From assembly GCA_964556225.1 (NCBI GenBank), contig CAZKVJ010000014.1, positions 1-64,000 of the forward strand: DNA of 64,000 bases, read 5' to 3'. A model generated the notes under the pieces. The model was not told where the DNA came from. It searched no databases and saw only the letters and a program-made list of their open reading frames with translations. The first letter of the stretch is position 1. The number at the start of each line of letters is the position of its first letter. This DNA comes from CAZKVJ01 sp964556225 (GTDB lineage: Bacteria > Actinomycetota > Acidimicrobiia > Acidimicrobiales > Ilumatobacteraceae). Of the stretch, positions 16,885-24,751 are shown piece after piece. The position numbers were made by a program, and so were the translations under genes.

Positions 16885-17075
16885 GCCGGCGCGATCCGCG
16901 CCGCCTCGTGACGGCCCAGCCGGGGTACCACGTCGAAGGTCACCACCGCACCGGGCGTGATCGTGCGGGTGCCGTCGAGGATCTCGACGCAATGGAACGG
17001 GTGCTCGGTGCCGTCGTCGGCGGTGACCACCCCCAGGCCACGGGCCTCGTCGAAGGTGGTGACGGTGCCGTGCAC
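16881..17075 (-). CDS. cold-shock-domain-like small protein
   Basis: A 64-residue single-domain protein with a cold-shock-like start (HGTVTTFDEARGLGVVTADD) and PFHCVEILDGTRTITPG, matching the general GxVxxFDxxxGxG pattern; probably an OB-fold nucleic-acid binder. The aromatic RNP residues of true Csp proteins are partly changed, so it belongs to a divergent branch. The start is a GTG at 17075, 12 bases after the hisG stop. It is coupled by a 4-base overlap to the ATL gene, which is of interest because both should bind nucleic acid. Confidence 0.72.
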   Translation of the reverse strand: MHGTVTTFDEARGLGVVTADDGTEHPFHCVEILDGTRTITPGAVVTFDVVPRLGRHEAARIAPA

Positions 17076-17086
17076 GGCCGGGCGCC

Positions 17087-17959
17087 TCAGTGGACGATCT
17101 TCGAGATCGGCAGCTCGACCAGGTCCGTCGCCCCGGCGTCCTTGAGCGCTGGGATGAGCGTGTTGATCGAGCGCTTCTCCACCACGGACTCCACGGCGTA
17201 GTCGCCGCTGGCCAGGTGCGACACGGTGGGCGACTTGGCCGAGGGCAGCACCTCGAGGACCCGCTGGTAGCACGCCTCGCTGACGTTCAGCTTCACCAGC
17301 ACCTTGCCACGGGCCTCGAGCGTTCCGTGGAGCAGCGTGAGGATCTGACCCATGGCGTGCCGTTTGGCCGGGTCGGCGTGAGCGCCCGGGTTGGCGATCA
17401 GCTCGGTGTAGCTGGACAGGATCGTGTCGATGATCCGCAGACCGGCGGCGCGCAGGGCCCGGCCGGTCTCGGTGATGTCGACGACGCAGTCGGCGATGTC
17501 GGGAATCTTGGCCTCGCTGGCGCCGTACGAGAGGCGCACGTCGGCCGCGATCCCCTTCGACGCGAAGAAGCGCCGGGTGAGCTCGGGGTACTCGCTCGAC
17601 ACCCGCACACCCTGCGGCAGGTCCTCGACCCGCTGCGCGGGAGAGTCGCCCCCCACCGCCACCACCACCCGCACCGGGTTGGCCGTGGCCTTCGAGTAGC
17701 GCAGCTCGCCCAGGCTGACGACGTCGCTGGAGGTCTCCTCGACCCAGTCGCGCCCGGTGATGCCCAGGTCGAACAGGCCCTCGGCCACGTAGCTCGGGAT
17801 CTCCTGAGGCCGCAGGATCCGCACCTCGGCGATGCGGGGGTCGTCGATCGACGCCTTGTAGTCGACCGACGAGGAGCGGATCACCGGCAGGTCGGCTGCC
17901 TCGAACAGGTCGAGCGTCGCCTTCTCGAGCGATCCCTTGGGCAGCACCAACCGCAGCAC
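17087..17959 (-). CDS. hisG: ATP phosphoribosyltransferase (long form)
   Basis: First, feedback-inhibited enzyme of histidine synthesis, joining ATP and PRPP. The 290-residue length and C-terminal regulatory domain (LEVLPSAKSPTVSHLASGDY, then AVESVVEK) mark the long, homohexameric, histidine-inhibited form that needs no HisZ. The catalytic part has LRLVLPKGSLEKATL and DIADCVVDITETG. GTG at 17959 is the start. hisE, a common neighbour in actinobacteria, is not seen here. Confidence 0.96.
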   Translation of the reverse strand: MLRLVLPKGSLEKATLDLFEAADLPVIRSSSVDYKASIDDPRIAEVRILRPQEIPSYVAEGLFDLGITGRDWVEETSSDVVSLGELRYSKATANPVRVVVAVGGDSPAQRVEDLPQGVRVSSEYPELTRRFFASKGIAADVRLSYGASEAKIPDIADCVVDITETGRALRAAGLRIIDTILSSYTELIANPGAHADPAKRHAMGQILTLLHGTLEARGKVLVKLNVSEACYQRVLEVLPSAKSPTVSHLASGDYAVESVVEKRSINTLIPALKDAGATDLVELPISKIVH

Positions 17960-18009
17960 GGCCGCCGAGGCTACCGCCCCCACCAACTCTCGTTCGGGCT
18001 GGGAAGGGG

Positions 18010-18495
18010 TCAGTGGGAGGTGGGGGTCTCGGCGAGGAGGCGAAGGGCGTGGGGGACGACGTCGATCACGGCGCCGAGCTGCTCCACACACCCCTTGGGT
18101 GACCCGGGCGTGTTCAGCACGATCGCCTGGGCGCGGATCCCGGCGATGCCGCGCGACAGCCGCCCGAGCGGGCTGGCCAGGCGCATGGCCTCGGCGAGGC
18201 CGGGGGCCTCGCGCTCGATCACCCGGCGGGTGCCCTCCGGGGTCTGGTCGCGGGGTGCGAAGCCGGTGCCGCCGGTCGTGACGACCAGCCCGGCGAACCC
18301 GTCGCACAGGGCGGTGAGGGCGGCGGCGACCTCGGCGGCACCGTCGCTCACCACCTCGTGGGCGACCACCTCGAACCCCGCGGAGGTCAGGGCCTCGACC
18401 AGCGCCACGCCGCTGCGATCCTCACGGGTACCGTGGACCACGCCATCGCTGACGGTGAGCACCTTGGCCAGGAGGGGTGACGTGTCGGCGGTCAT
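18010..18495 (-). CDS. molybdopterin adenylyltransferase-like protein (MogA/MoaB)
   Basis: A 161-residue MoaB/MogA-fold protein acting in molybdenum-cofactor synthesis, where MPT is adenylated before metal insertion. The hallmark TTGGTGFAPRDQTPEG is present, as are VSDGV near the N-terminus and LNTPGSPKG. Whether it is MogA or the often redundant MoaB cannot be settled from sequence. The ATG at 18495 overlaps the rsmB stop by 4 bases. Confidence 0.9.
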   Translation of the reverse strand: MTADTSPLLAKVLTVSDGVVHGTREDRSGVALVEALTSAGFEVVAHEVVSDGAAEVAAALTALCDGFAGLVVTTGGTGFAPRDQTPEGTRRVIEREAPGLAEAMRLASPLGRLSRGIAGIRAQAIVLNTPGSPKGCVEQLGAVIDVVPHALRLLAETPTSH

Positions 18496-19598
18496 GGCCG
18501 GCGACGGTACCGGAGCAGGACCATGCCGTCGGTGCCGGCATCGTGCGGGAGCAGGCGGAAGCCGTGCCGATGGGGACGCCACGGTGCCGGCATCGGCTCG
18601 TCGAGCGGGTCGAACCCGGGTGGCACCGGATGGTCGAGCGACTCGGCGTCGGTGAGCGTGCACACGCTGTAGACGAGCCGGCCGCCGGGGCGCACCAGGT
18701 CGGCGCCGACGGCGAGCAGGCGGTGCTGGAGCACGGCCAGCTCCCGGACCGAATCGGGCGTCACCCGCCAGCGTAGGTCGGCCCGGCGTCGCAGCGTGCC
18801 CAGCCCGCTGCACGGAGCGTCGACCAGCACCCGGTCGAACGAGCCGGCGGTGAACGGTGGCGCCGTGCCGTCGGCGGTGACGACCGGCAGCTGCTGGCCG
18901 AGCCGGGCGGCGTTCGCGGCCACCAACCCCGCCCGGGCCGGGCTGAGGTCGGCGCCGATCACGAGCGCGCCGGTGGCGGCGAGCGCCGTGGCCTTGCCGC
19001 CCGGGCCGGCGCAGAGGTCGAGCACCCGCTCCCCCGGCTGCGCGTCAACGGCGCCGGCCACCCACTGGCTGGCCAGGTCCTGCACGTACCCGTCGGCGCG
19101 CTCGGTGACCGTCGGCGCCTCGTCCATGGCCGCCAGCGCGCCCAGCGCATCGGCCGCCCCCAGATCGGCACCGAGCCACTGGACGATCCAGTCCGGGTAG
19201 CTGAGCCGGGTGGCGTCATCGGGCCAGGTCATCGGCGTCGTGGCAACCCGACGCAACACGGCGTTCACGAAGCCCCGGGCCCGGGCCGGTGCCAGCGCTA
19301 CCGTCTCGCCGACCGCCGCGTGCGGGGCCACGCCGGCCCACTCCAGCTGGTACGCGCCGAGCCGCAGGAGCGTGCGCACCGCCGGCTCGGGCTCGCGCAC
19401 GACGAACCGGTCGACCAGGGCGTCACAGGCCCGGCGCATCCGCGTAGTGCCGTACACGAGGTCGGTGGCGAAGGCGGCGTCCGCCCGAGACAAGCGAGCC
19501 CGGTCCAGCTCGGCCCGCAGGGCCAGGTTGGCGTAGGCGCCCTCGCCCTCGATCCTGCGCAGCGTGCGGTACGCCAGCGACCGCGCCGACTCAGCCAC
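18492..19598 (-). CDS. rsmB: 16S rRNA (cytosine-C5)-methyltransferase RsmB
   Basis: SAM-dependent enzyme that methylates C967 of 16S rRNA in E. coli. The 368-residue protein has a NusB-like N-terminal RNA-binding domain (to about 135) and a Rossmann methyltransferase domain with LDLCAGPGGKATALAA (SAM loop), DAPCSGLGTLRR and YSVCTLTDAE, the two cysteine motifs of m5C enzymes. The usual NE after the second motif is missing. GTG at 19598 gives the right N-terminus and overlaps the fmt stop by 8 bases. The fmt-rsmB order is common in bacteria. Confidence 0.95.
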   Translation of the reverse strand: MAESARSLAYRTLRRIEGEGAYANLALRAELDRARLSRADAAFATDLVYGTTRMRRACDALVDRFVVREPEPAVRTLLRLGAYQLEWAGVAPHAAVGETVALAPARARGFVNAVLRRVATTPMTWPDDATRLSYPDWIVQWLGADLGAADALGALAAMDEAPTVTERADGYVQDLASQWVAGAVDAQPGERVLDLCAGPGGKATALAATGALVIGADLSPARAGLVAANAARLGQQLPVVTADGTAPPFTAGSFDRVLVDAPCSGLGTLRRRADLRWRVTPDSVRELAVLQHRLLAVGADLVRPGGRLVYSVCTLTDAESLDHPVPPGFDPLDEPMPAPWRPHRHGFRLLPHDAGTDGMVLLRYRRRP

Positions 19599-20484
19599 CG
19601 AGGCGCTCGCCCGGGTCCGGCCGGGCCCCGTTGCGCCAGGCCGCGAAGGCCATCGGGCCCTTTCCCTCCGGCTGGACGGTGACGAGGCGCAACCCACCGT
19701 GCCCGGTGCCCACCACGTCGCCGGCCAGCGTTCCCACCGCCGGCCCCGCCGGGTCTGGTGACGCCGACAGCACCTTCAAGCGCCGGCCCCGGAACATGGT
19801 CCACGCGCCGCCGAGGCGCACCAGGCGGTCGAGCTCGACGGCGGGCCGCGCCCAGTCGAGGCGCAGCTCCGACGGGTCGACCTTGGCGGCGTACGTCGCC
19901 TCGCCGGTCTGCGCCACGGGCGGGCCGAGGCCGGCGCTGAGCTCGCTGACCAGCAGCTCGGTGCCGACCTCGACCAGCGTTCGCCGCAGCTCGTCGGCCG
20001 TGGCCGCCGGCCCGATCGGGACCTCGCGCCGGGCGAACACCGGCCCGGTGTCGAGACCCTCCTCGAGGCGCATCAGGCACACGCCGGTGCGCTCGTCGCC
20101 GGCCAGCAGCGCCCGCTCGACCGGCGCCGCCCCCCGCCACCTCGGCAGGAGCGAGAAGTGCAGGTTCACCATGGCGACCCGTTCGAGCACCGGCCGGCGG
20201 ATGAGCTGCCCGAACGCCACGACCACCCCCAGGTCGGCGCCGGCATCGACCACGTCGTCGACACGGTTTGACACGGCCAGACCCGCCGCGAGCGCCGCCG
20301 CCTTCACCGGACTCGGCGCCAGCTCGCTCCCCCGACCACGGCGCTTGTCGGCCCGGGTCACCACGAGCGCGACCTCGAAGCCGGCCGCGAGCAGTGCCTC
20401 GAGGGGCGGCACGGCCATCGCCGGCGTGCCCAGGTACACGAGGCGCCGGGGGCGCCCCGACGGCACCGGCGCCAGCTCGCTCAC
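19591..20484 (-). CDS. fmt: methionyl-tRNA formyltransferase
   Basis: Formylates initiator Met-tRNA. The 297-residue protein shows YLGTPAMAVPPLEAL, VVVAFGQLIRRPVL, NLHFSLLPRWRGAAPVERAL (catalytic Asn and His) and a C-terminal OB-fold domain. GTG at 20484 overlaps the def stop as GTGA. Together with def it covers the formylation/deformylation cycle. Confidence 0.97.
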   Translation of the reverse strand: MSELAPVPSGRPRRLVYLGTPAMAVPPLEALLAAGFEVALVVTRADKRRGRGSELAPSPVKAAALAAGLAVSNRVDDVVDAGADLGVVVAFGQLIRRPVLERVAMVNLHFSLLPRWRGAAPVERALLAGDERTGVCLMRLEEGLDTGPVFARREVPIGPAATADELRRTLVEVGTELLVSELSAGLGPPVAQTGEATYAAKVDPSELRLDWARPAVELDRLVRLGGAWTMFRGRRLKVLSASPDPAGPAVGTLAGDVVGTGHGGLRLVTVQPEGKGPMAFAAWRNGARPDPGERLGG

Positions 20485-21005
20485 GTGAGGCGCAGTCGCC
20501 GCCTCGGCGCGGCGGCGGCACCGTCCTGCAGCCGCCGGTACTCGGCGAGCGCCTCGGCGCGCTGCTCGGGCGTCATCCGGTCGAACATCAGCACCCCGTG
20601 GAGGTGGTCGATCTCGTGCTGGAACAGCCGGGCCATGATCTCGTCGGCCTCGATCTCGACCTCGTCGCCGTCGAGGGTCCAGCCCTTCATGAGCACCTCT
20701 TTCGGGCGGACGATCTCGACGTACAGCCCAGGGATCGACAGGCAGCCCTCGTCGTACACCCACTCGCCGCGGCTCTCGACGATCTCGGGGTTGATGATGG
20801 TCATCGGGACGTCGTCGACCTCCCACACGAAGATCTGCTTCTGCACGCCGACCTGCGGTGCCGCCAGCCCGAGGCCGTTGTCGCAGCGATAGAGCGCGTC
20901 GAACATGCCGTCGACGAGTCGCGCCACCTTGGCGTCGATGTCGGTGACCGCTGCGGCAGCGGACTTCAGCACCGGGTCGCCGTAGGTGCGGATCTCGTAG
21001 GCCAT
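20481..21005 (-). CDS. def: peptide deformylase
   Basis: Metalloenzyme removing the formyl group from new proteins. In 174 residues it has all three motifs: GLAAPQVG, EGCLSIPG (metal-binding Cys) and QHEIDHLHG (HExxH). ATG at 21005 begins MAYEIRTYGDPVL; a TTG nine bases upstream is less likely. First gene of the def-fmt-rsmB-moaB group; divergent from the methyltransferase gene with only 38 bases between starts. Confidence 0.97.
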   Translation of the reverse strand: MAYEIRTYGDPVLKSAAAAVTDIDAKVARLVDGMFDALYRCDNGLGLAAPQVGVQKQIFVWEVDDVPMTIINPEIVESRGEWVYDEGCLSIPGLYVEIVRPKEVLMKGWTLDGDEVEIEADEIMARLFQHEIDHLHGVLMFDRMTPEQRAEALAEYRRLQDGAAAAPRRRLRLT

Positions 21006-21043
21006 GTCGCCCAAGGCTACCCGTGGGCTGGGATGATGCGTCC

Positions 21044-21658
21044 GTGGCAGGCGACGAGGGCCACTACTTCGACCAGCGGCCCACGGTCCCGAGCGCGCCC
21101 CGGCAGGTGACGCTCGCGCTGGCCGACGCGACCATCCGCTTCACCACCGATCGGGGCACGTTCAGCCATGGCGCGGTCGACGCCGGCACGAAGCTGCTGC
21201 TGCTGAAGGCCCCGCCACCGCCGGCGACGGGCAACCTGCTCGACCTGGGCTGCGGGGCGGGCCCGATCGCGCTCACGCTCGCCCGCCGCTCGCCGGGGGC
21301 CACCGTCTGGGCCGTCGACGTCAACGAGCGAGCGGTCGAGCGGTGCCGGTCGAACGCCGCCGAGCTCGGCCTGACGAACGTGCGGGCCACGTCACCGGAC
21401 CGCGTGCCGCCGACGGTGCGCTTCGATGCGATCTGGTCGAACCCGCCCATCCGGATCGGCAAGGCCGCCCTTCACGACCTGCTGGCCCACTGGCTCGGCC
21501 GGCTCGAGCCCCACGGTGAGGCGTGGCTGGTCGTGCAGCGGCACCTCGGCGCCGACTCGCTGGCTCGCTGGCTGGCCGACCACCCCGGGCCGGTGGCGCG
21601 CCGCGCTTCCCCCCTGGGCTCCCCCATCCCCCACCCCACCCCCCCACCTCCGGGTTGG
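21044..21658 (+). CDS. class I SAM-dependent methyltransferase, 3' end damaged
   Basis: RsmC-like small-domain methyltransferase. From the GTG at 21044: DQRPTVPSAP, then the SAM loop LLDLGCGAGPIALTLA (about 65-80), AVDVNERAVERC, and the NPP catalytic motif in WSNPPIRIGKAALHDLL. Up to about codon 187 it is normal. From 21605 the sequence becomes a C-rich tract, and the frame has no stop until 22039, deep inside antisense priA. The family's expected end is a segment like RRASPRGFRILHVT; what is read is RRASPLGSPIPHPT, where many codons seem changed to CCC. I read this as base-calling damage and set the end near 21658 as an estimate; a real fusion or decay is less likely. Confidence 0.7.
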
Positions 21659-21697
21659 GACTATGTGCCGGCTAAACAACTGGCAAATCGACCAAAC
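21654..21697. repeat. palindromic 3'-end element, degraded copy
   Basis: On the minus strand, 3 bases after the priA stop codon, TTTGGTCGATTTGCCAG begins a hairpin whose other arm (about 21654-21671) matches at only about 14 of 19 positions. The clean arm is identical to the arm of the perfect palindrome at 52085-52138. The bad arm borders the C-rich damaged tract, so its mismatches are probably sequencing errors. Likely a shared priA/methyltransferase terminator. Confidence 0.6.
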
Positions 21698-21699
21698 CC

Positions 21700-23460
21700 T
21701 CAAAGGCGTGGGGGGTCGACCTCGATGCGCAGGCGCGAGCCCTTGGGACGGCGGGCCCCTGAGATCGCCGCCCCGAGCTCGTCCCAGCCGCCGGCGCGCA
21801 CCAGCCAGCGGCCGTCGGCCGGGCCGCTCACCTGGAGCGCCGGGGCGGCCCGCAGCTCGGCGGCGAACGCGTCGGCCCCGGTCCCCGACACCACGGCCAG
21901 CGCCCGCGCCGGCGGGAAGCCCAGCGCCCGGCGTCGCTCGAGCTCGGTTCGGGCGAGGCGCCCGGGGTCGGCGTGCAGCACGGCGTCGATGACCTCGTGG
22001 CGGGGCAGGTGGGTCTGCACCAGGAGCCGCCCCCCGTGAGCACGCGGCCCCACCAGCCGCGCGGCGCGCGCGAGCAACGCCACCGACAGCTCGGCAGCGC
22101 GGTATCGAGGGGCCAGGAGCTCGGCGTCGAGGTCCAGGAACGCCACCACGTCCACGTCTCGCACCCGGTGCAGCACGGCCTCCGTCCCGACGAGCACATC
22201 GACATCCGGCACCACGTCGTCCGACGCCCCGGTGACCGCGGCCACGGGCCGGTTTGCGGCCGCCTCCAGCTCCTCCCGCAGGCGCGTCACACCCGGGCGC
22301 AGCGTGGCGAAGGCCGAGGCACCGCACGCCTGGCACACCGGTGGGCGCACCAGGCCGCAGCGCGAGCAGCACATCGACCCCACGTCGTCTTGATGCACGG
22401 CTGCGTCACAGCGTTCGCAGCGCTGCAGCGCCCGGCACGACCGGCACGCCAGCAGCCGGGCCCGACCAGTGGTGTTCAGCACGCAGACCACCCGCTTGCT
22501 GCGGTCACGAAGGTGGCGCACCAGCGCCGGTGTGACGAGCGAACGCTGCCACGGCTCCTCCCGAGTGCGGTCGACGACCTCGAGCACCGGCCACGACGCG
22601 CGCTCGTCGACCCGAGCCGGCACCCGCATCCGGTCGCCGGCCCAGGCGAGGGCGGCCAGGCTCGGGACCGGCGACACCAGCAGACACGGCACCCCTGCTC
22701 GGCGGGCCCGCTCGATCGCCACGTCGCGGGCGTGCCAGGTGGGGGTTCGCTCCTCCTGCAACGCCTCGTCGTGCTCGTCGATCACCACCACGCCGGCGAG
22801 CCCGGCGACGGGCCCCCACACCGCAGCCCGCGCACCGATGACCACGTCGACGCCGCCGGCCGCCGCGGCCCAACCGTCGGGCAGGGTGGCGACGGTCCGC
22901 CCGGCCCGGCGCAACCGAGCGCCCAGCATCCCTGCCGCCGCGACCGAGGGCACGACCACGAGCACCGGCCCCAACGTGCAGGCGGCCAGGACGACCGGGA
23001 GCGGATCCTCCGATGGTCCGCGCCGCAGCACCCCGCCACCGGTGCCGAGGAGGGCCAGCGCGTCGGCCGGGTGTGGTCCCGGAACCGGCACCGTGCTGCG
23101 GTCCGGGGCCGGCAGCGTCGCCACGACCGTCGGCGGCGAGGCGGTGACGAGCAGCGCCCGAAGCCGCCCCGCCCACCGCCGGGCCGCCCACTCGGCCAGC
23201 TCGACCGTCTCCACCGTCGGCCCACGCCCGACCACCTTCGCAAGTGCCAGCAAGCGCTCGATCGGGACGCCGGGGTCGGGGGGCCCGACGCTTCGCACCC
23301 ATCCCCGCACCCGCCGCCCGTGCAGCGGGACCCGCACGATCGCACCAGCGCCGACGTCGGCGGCGAGCGGCGGCGGGACCAGGTAGTCGAACGACTTGTC
23401 GAGCCCGGTGACGTCGGGGACCACCCGTGCCACCACCAGGGCGGGAGCGGGCGGCCGCAT
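21700..23460 (-). CDS. priA: PriA-like primosomal protein N', helicase motifs lost
   Basis: Replication-restart protein of 586 residues. An N-terminal 3'-DNA-binding domain (KSFDYLVPPPLAADVGAGAI) and the eight zinc-binding cysteines (CRSCRALQRCERC ... CCSRCGLVRPPVCQACG) are present. The Walker A loop (GxTGSGKT) is absent: the aligned region reads VVLAACTLGPVLVVVPS, and the DEAH-type box reads VIDEHD. Actinobacterial PriA proteins are known to lack helicase motifs, so this should act as a scaffold or DNA-binding protein, not as a motor. The ATG at 23460 is 22 bases after the metK stop. Confidence 0.9.
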   Translation of the reverse strand: MRPPAPALVVARVVPDVTGLDKSFDYLVPPPLAADVGAGAIVRVPLHGRRVRGWVRSVGPPDPGVPIERLLALAKVVGRGPTVETVELAEWAARRWAGRLRALLVTASPPTVVATLPAPDRSTVPVPGPHPADALALLGTGGGVLRRGPSEDPLPVVLAACTLGPVLVVVPSVAAAGMLGARLRRAGRTVATLPDGWAAAAGGVDVVIGARAAVWGPVAGLAGVVVIDEHDEALQEERTPTWHARDVAIERARRAGVPCLLVSPVPSLAALAWAGDRMRVPARVDERASWPVLEVVDRTREEPWQRSLVTPALVRHLRDRSKRVVCVLNTTGRARLLACRSCRALQRCERCDAAVHQDDVGSMCCSRCGLVRPPVCQACGASAFATLRPGVTRLREELEAAANRPVAAVTGASDDVVPDVDVLVGTEAVLHRVRDVDVVAFLDLDAELLAPRYRAAELSVALLARAARLVGPRAHGGRLLVQTHLPRHEVIDAVLHADPGRLARTELERRRALGFPPARALAVVSGTGADAFAAELRAAPALQVSGPADGRWLVRAGGWDELGAAISGARRPKGSRLRIEVDPPRL

Positions 23461-23482
23461 GGGACCCTGCCGGACGGCCGGG

Positions 23483-24679
23483 TCAGGCCAGCCCCACCGC
23501 CGCCGTGAAGTCGTCGAGGCGGCTCGTGTGCTCCCACGTGAACTCCGGTCGGGCACGGCCGAAGTGGCCGTAGGCCGCCGTCGAGCGGTAGATGGGCCGC
23601 TTCAGGTCGAGGTCGCGCACGATGGCAGCGGGGCGCAGGTCGAACACCTCGCGCACGGCCCGCTCGATGCGCTCGTGGTCGACGACCCCCGTGCCGAACG
23701 TGTCGACCAGGATCGACACCGGCTGGGCCATGCCGATGGCGTATGCCACCTGCACCTCGCAGCGCCGGGCGGCACCGCTGGCGACGACGTGCTTGGCGAC
23801 CCAGCGGGCGGCGTACGCCGCCGAGCGGTCGACCTTGGACGGGTCCTTCCCCGAGAACGCCCCGCCGCCGTGACGGCCCATGCCGCCATAGGTGTCGACG
23901 ATGATCTTGCGACCCGTCAGCCCCGTGTCGGCGTGCGGGCCGCCGAGCACGAACATCCCCGTCGGGTTCACGTACACCGTGTAGTCGTCGTCGGCGAACT
24001 CCTCGAGCACCGTCGGACGGATCACCTGCTCGATGAGGTCCGGCTTGATGATCGTGTCGCGGTCGATCCCCTCGGCGTGCTGGGTGGAGATGAGCACGTT
24101 GGCCAGGCGGATCGGGCGACCGTCCTCGTACTCGACCACCACCTGGGTCTTCCCGTCCGGGCGCAGGTACGGGAGGATCCCGGCCTTGCGGACCTCGGAC
24201 AGGCGCTCGGCCAAGCGGTGGGCCAGCCAGATCGGCAGCGGCATCAGGTCCGGTGTCTCGTCGCAGGCGTAGCCGAACATCATCCCTTGGTCGCCGGCAC
24301 CCTGCAGGTTCAGCGCGTCCTCGTCGCTCTTGCCGGTGCGGACCTCCTCGCTGGCGTCGACCCCTTGGGAGATGTGCGGGCTCTGCTCGTCGATGGCCGT
24401 GATGACCCCGCAGGTGTTGCCGTCGAAGCCGTAGAGCGCGTTGTCGTAGCCGATGCTCTTGATGACGCCTCGCGCGATCTTGGGGATGTCGACGTAGGCC
24501 GTGGTGGTGATCTCACCGGCCACGACGCACAACCCGGTGGTCACGAGCGTCTCACACGCGACGCGCCCCGACGGGTCCTCGGAGAGGATGGCATCGAGGA
24601 CGGCGTCGGACACCTGATCGGCCATCTTGTCGGGATGGCCCTCGGTGACGCTCTCGGAGGTGAAGGTCCAGCGGCTCAC
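23483..24679 (-). CDS. metK: S-adenosylmethionine synthetase
   Basis: Makes SAM from methionine and ATP. Signatures GHPDKMADQVSDAVLD, GAGDQGMMFGYA and GGGAFSGKDPSKVDRS are intact in about 398 residues. The GTG at 24679 is preferred because AGGAG lies 9 bases upstream; an ATG at 24700 would add seven residues and has no such site. The mihF-gmk-rpoZ-coaBC-metK-priA order is conserved in actinobacteria. No SAM riboswitch is visible in the 72-base gap upstream. Confidence 0.97.
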   Translation of the reverse strand: MSRWTFTSESVTEGHPDKMADQVSDAVLDAILSEDPSGRVACETLVTTGLCVVAGEITTTAYVDIPKIARGVIKSIGYDNALYGFDGNTCGVITAIDEQSPHISQGVDASEEVRTGKSDEDALNLQGAGDQGMMFGYACDETPDLMPLPIWLAHRLAERLSEVRKAGILPYLRPDGKTQVVVEYEDGRPIRLANVLISTQHAEGIDRDTIIKPDLIEQVIRPTVLEEFADDDYTVYVNPTGMFVLGGPHADTGLTGRKIIVDTYGGMGRHGGGAFSGKDPSKVDRSAAYAARWVAKHVVASGAARRCEVQVAYAIGMAQPVSILVDTFGTGVVDHERIERAVREVFDLRPAAIVRDLDLKRPIYRSTAAYGHFGRARPEFTWEHTSRLDDFTAAVGLA

Positions 24680-24751
24680 GGGTCTTGACTCCTGGGGCAT
24701 GGGTGGGTGTTCAGGATGGCACGCCGGGGTGCCCGGCGTTGGTACCGCCGC

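Noticed and set aside
21659..22039. Apparent C-terminal extension of the methyltransferase across priA
   Set aside because: The extra codons are antisense to conserved priA coding sequence and follow a damaged C-rich tract; no domain is visible.
24680..24751. SAM riboswitch upstream of metK
   Set aside because: The gap is only 72 bases and lacks the stacked helices of known SAM riboswitch classes.
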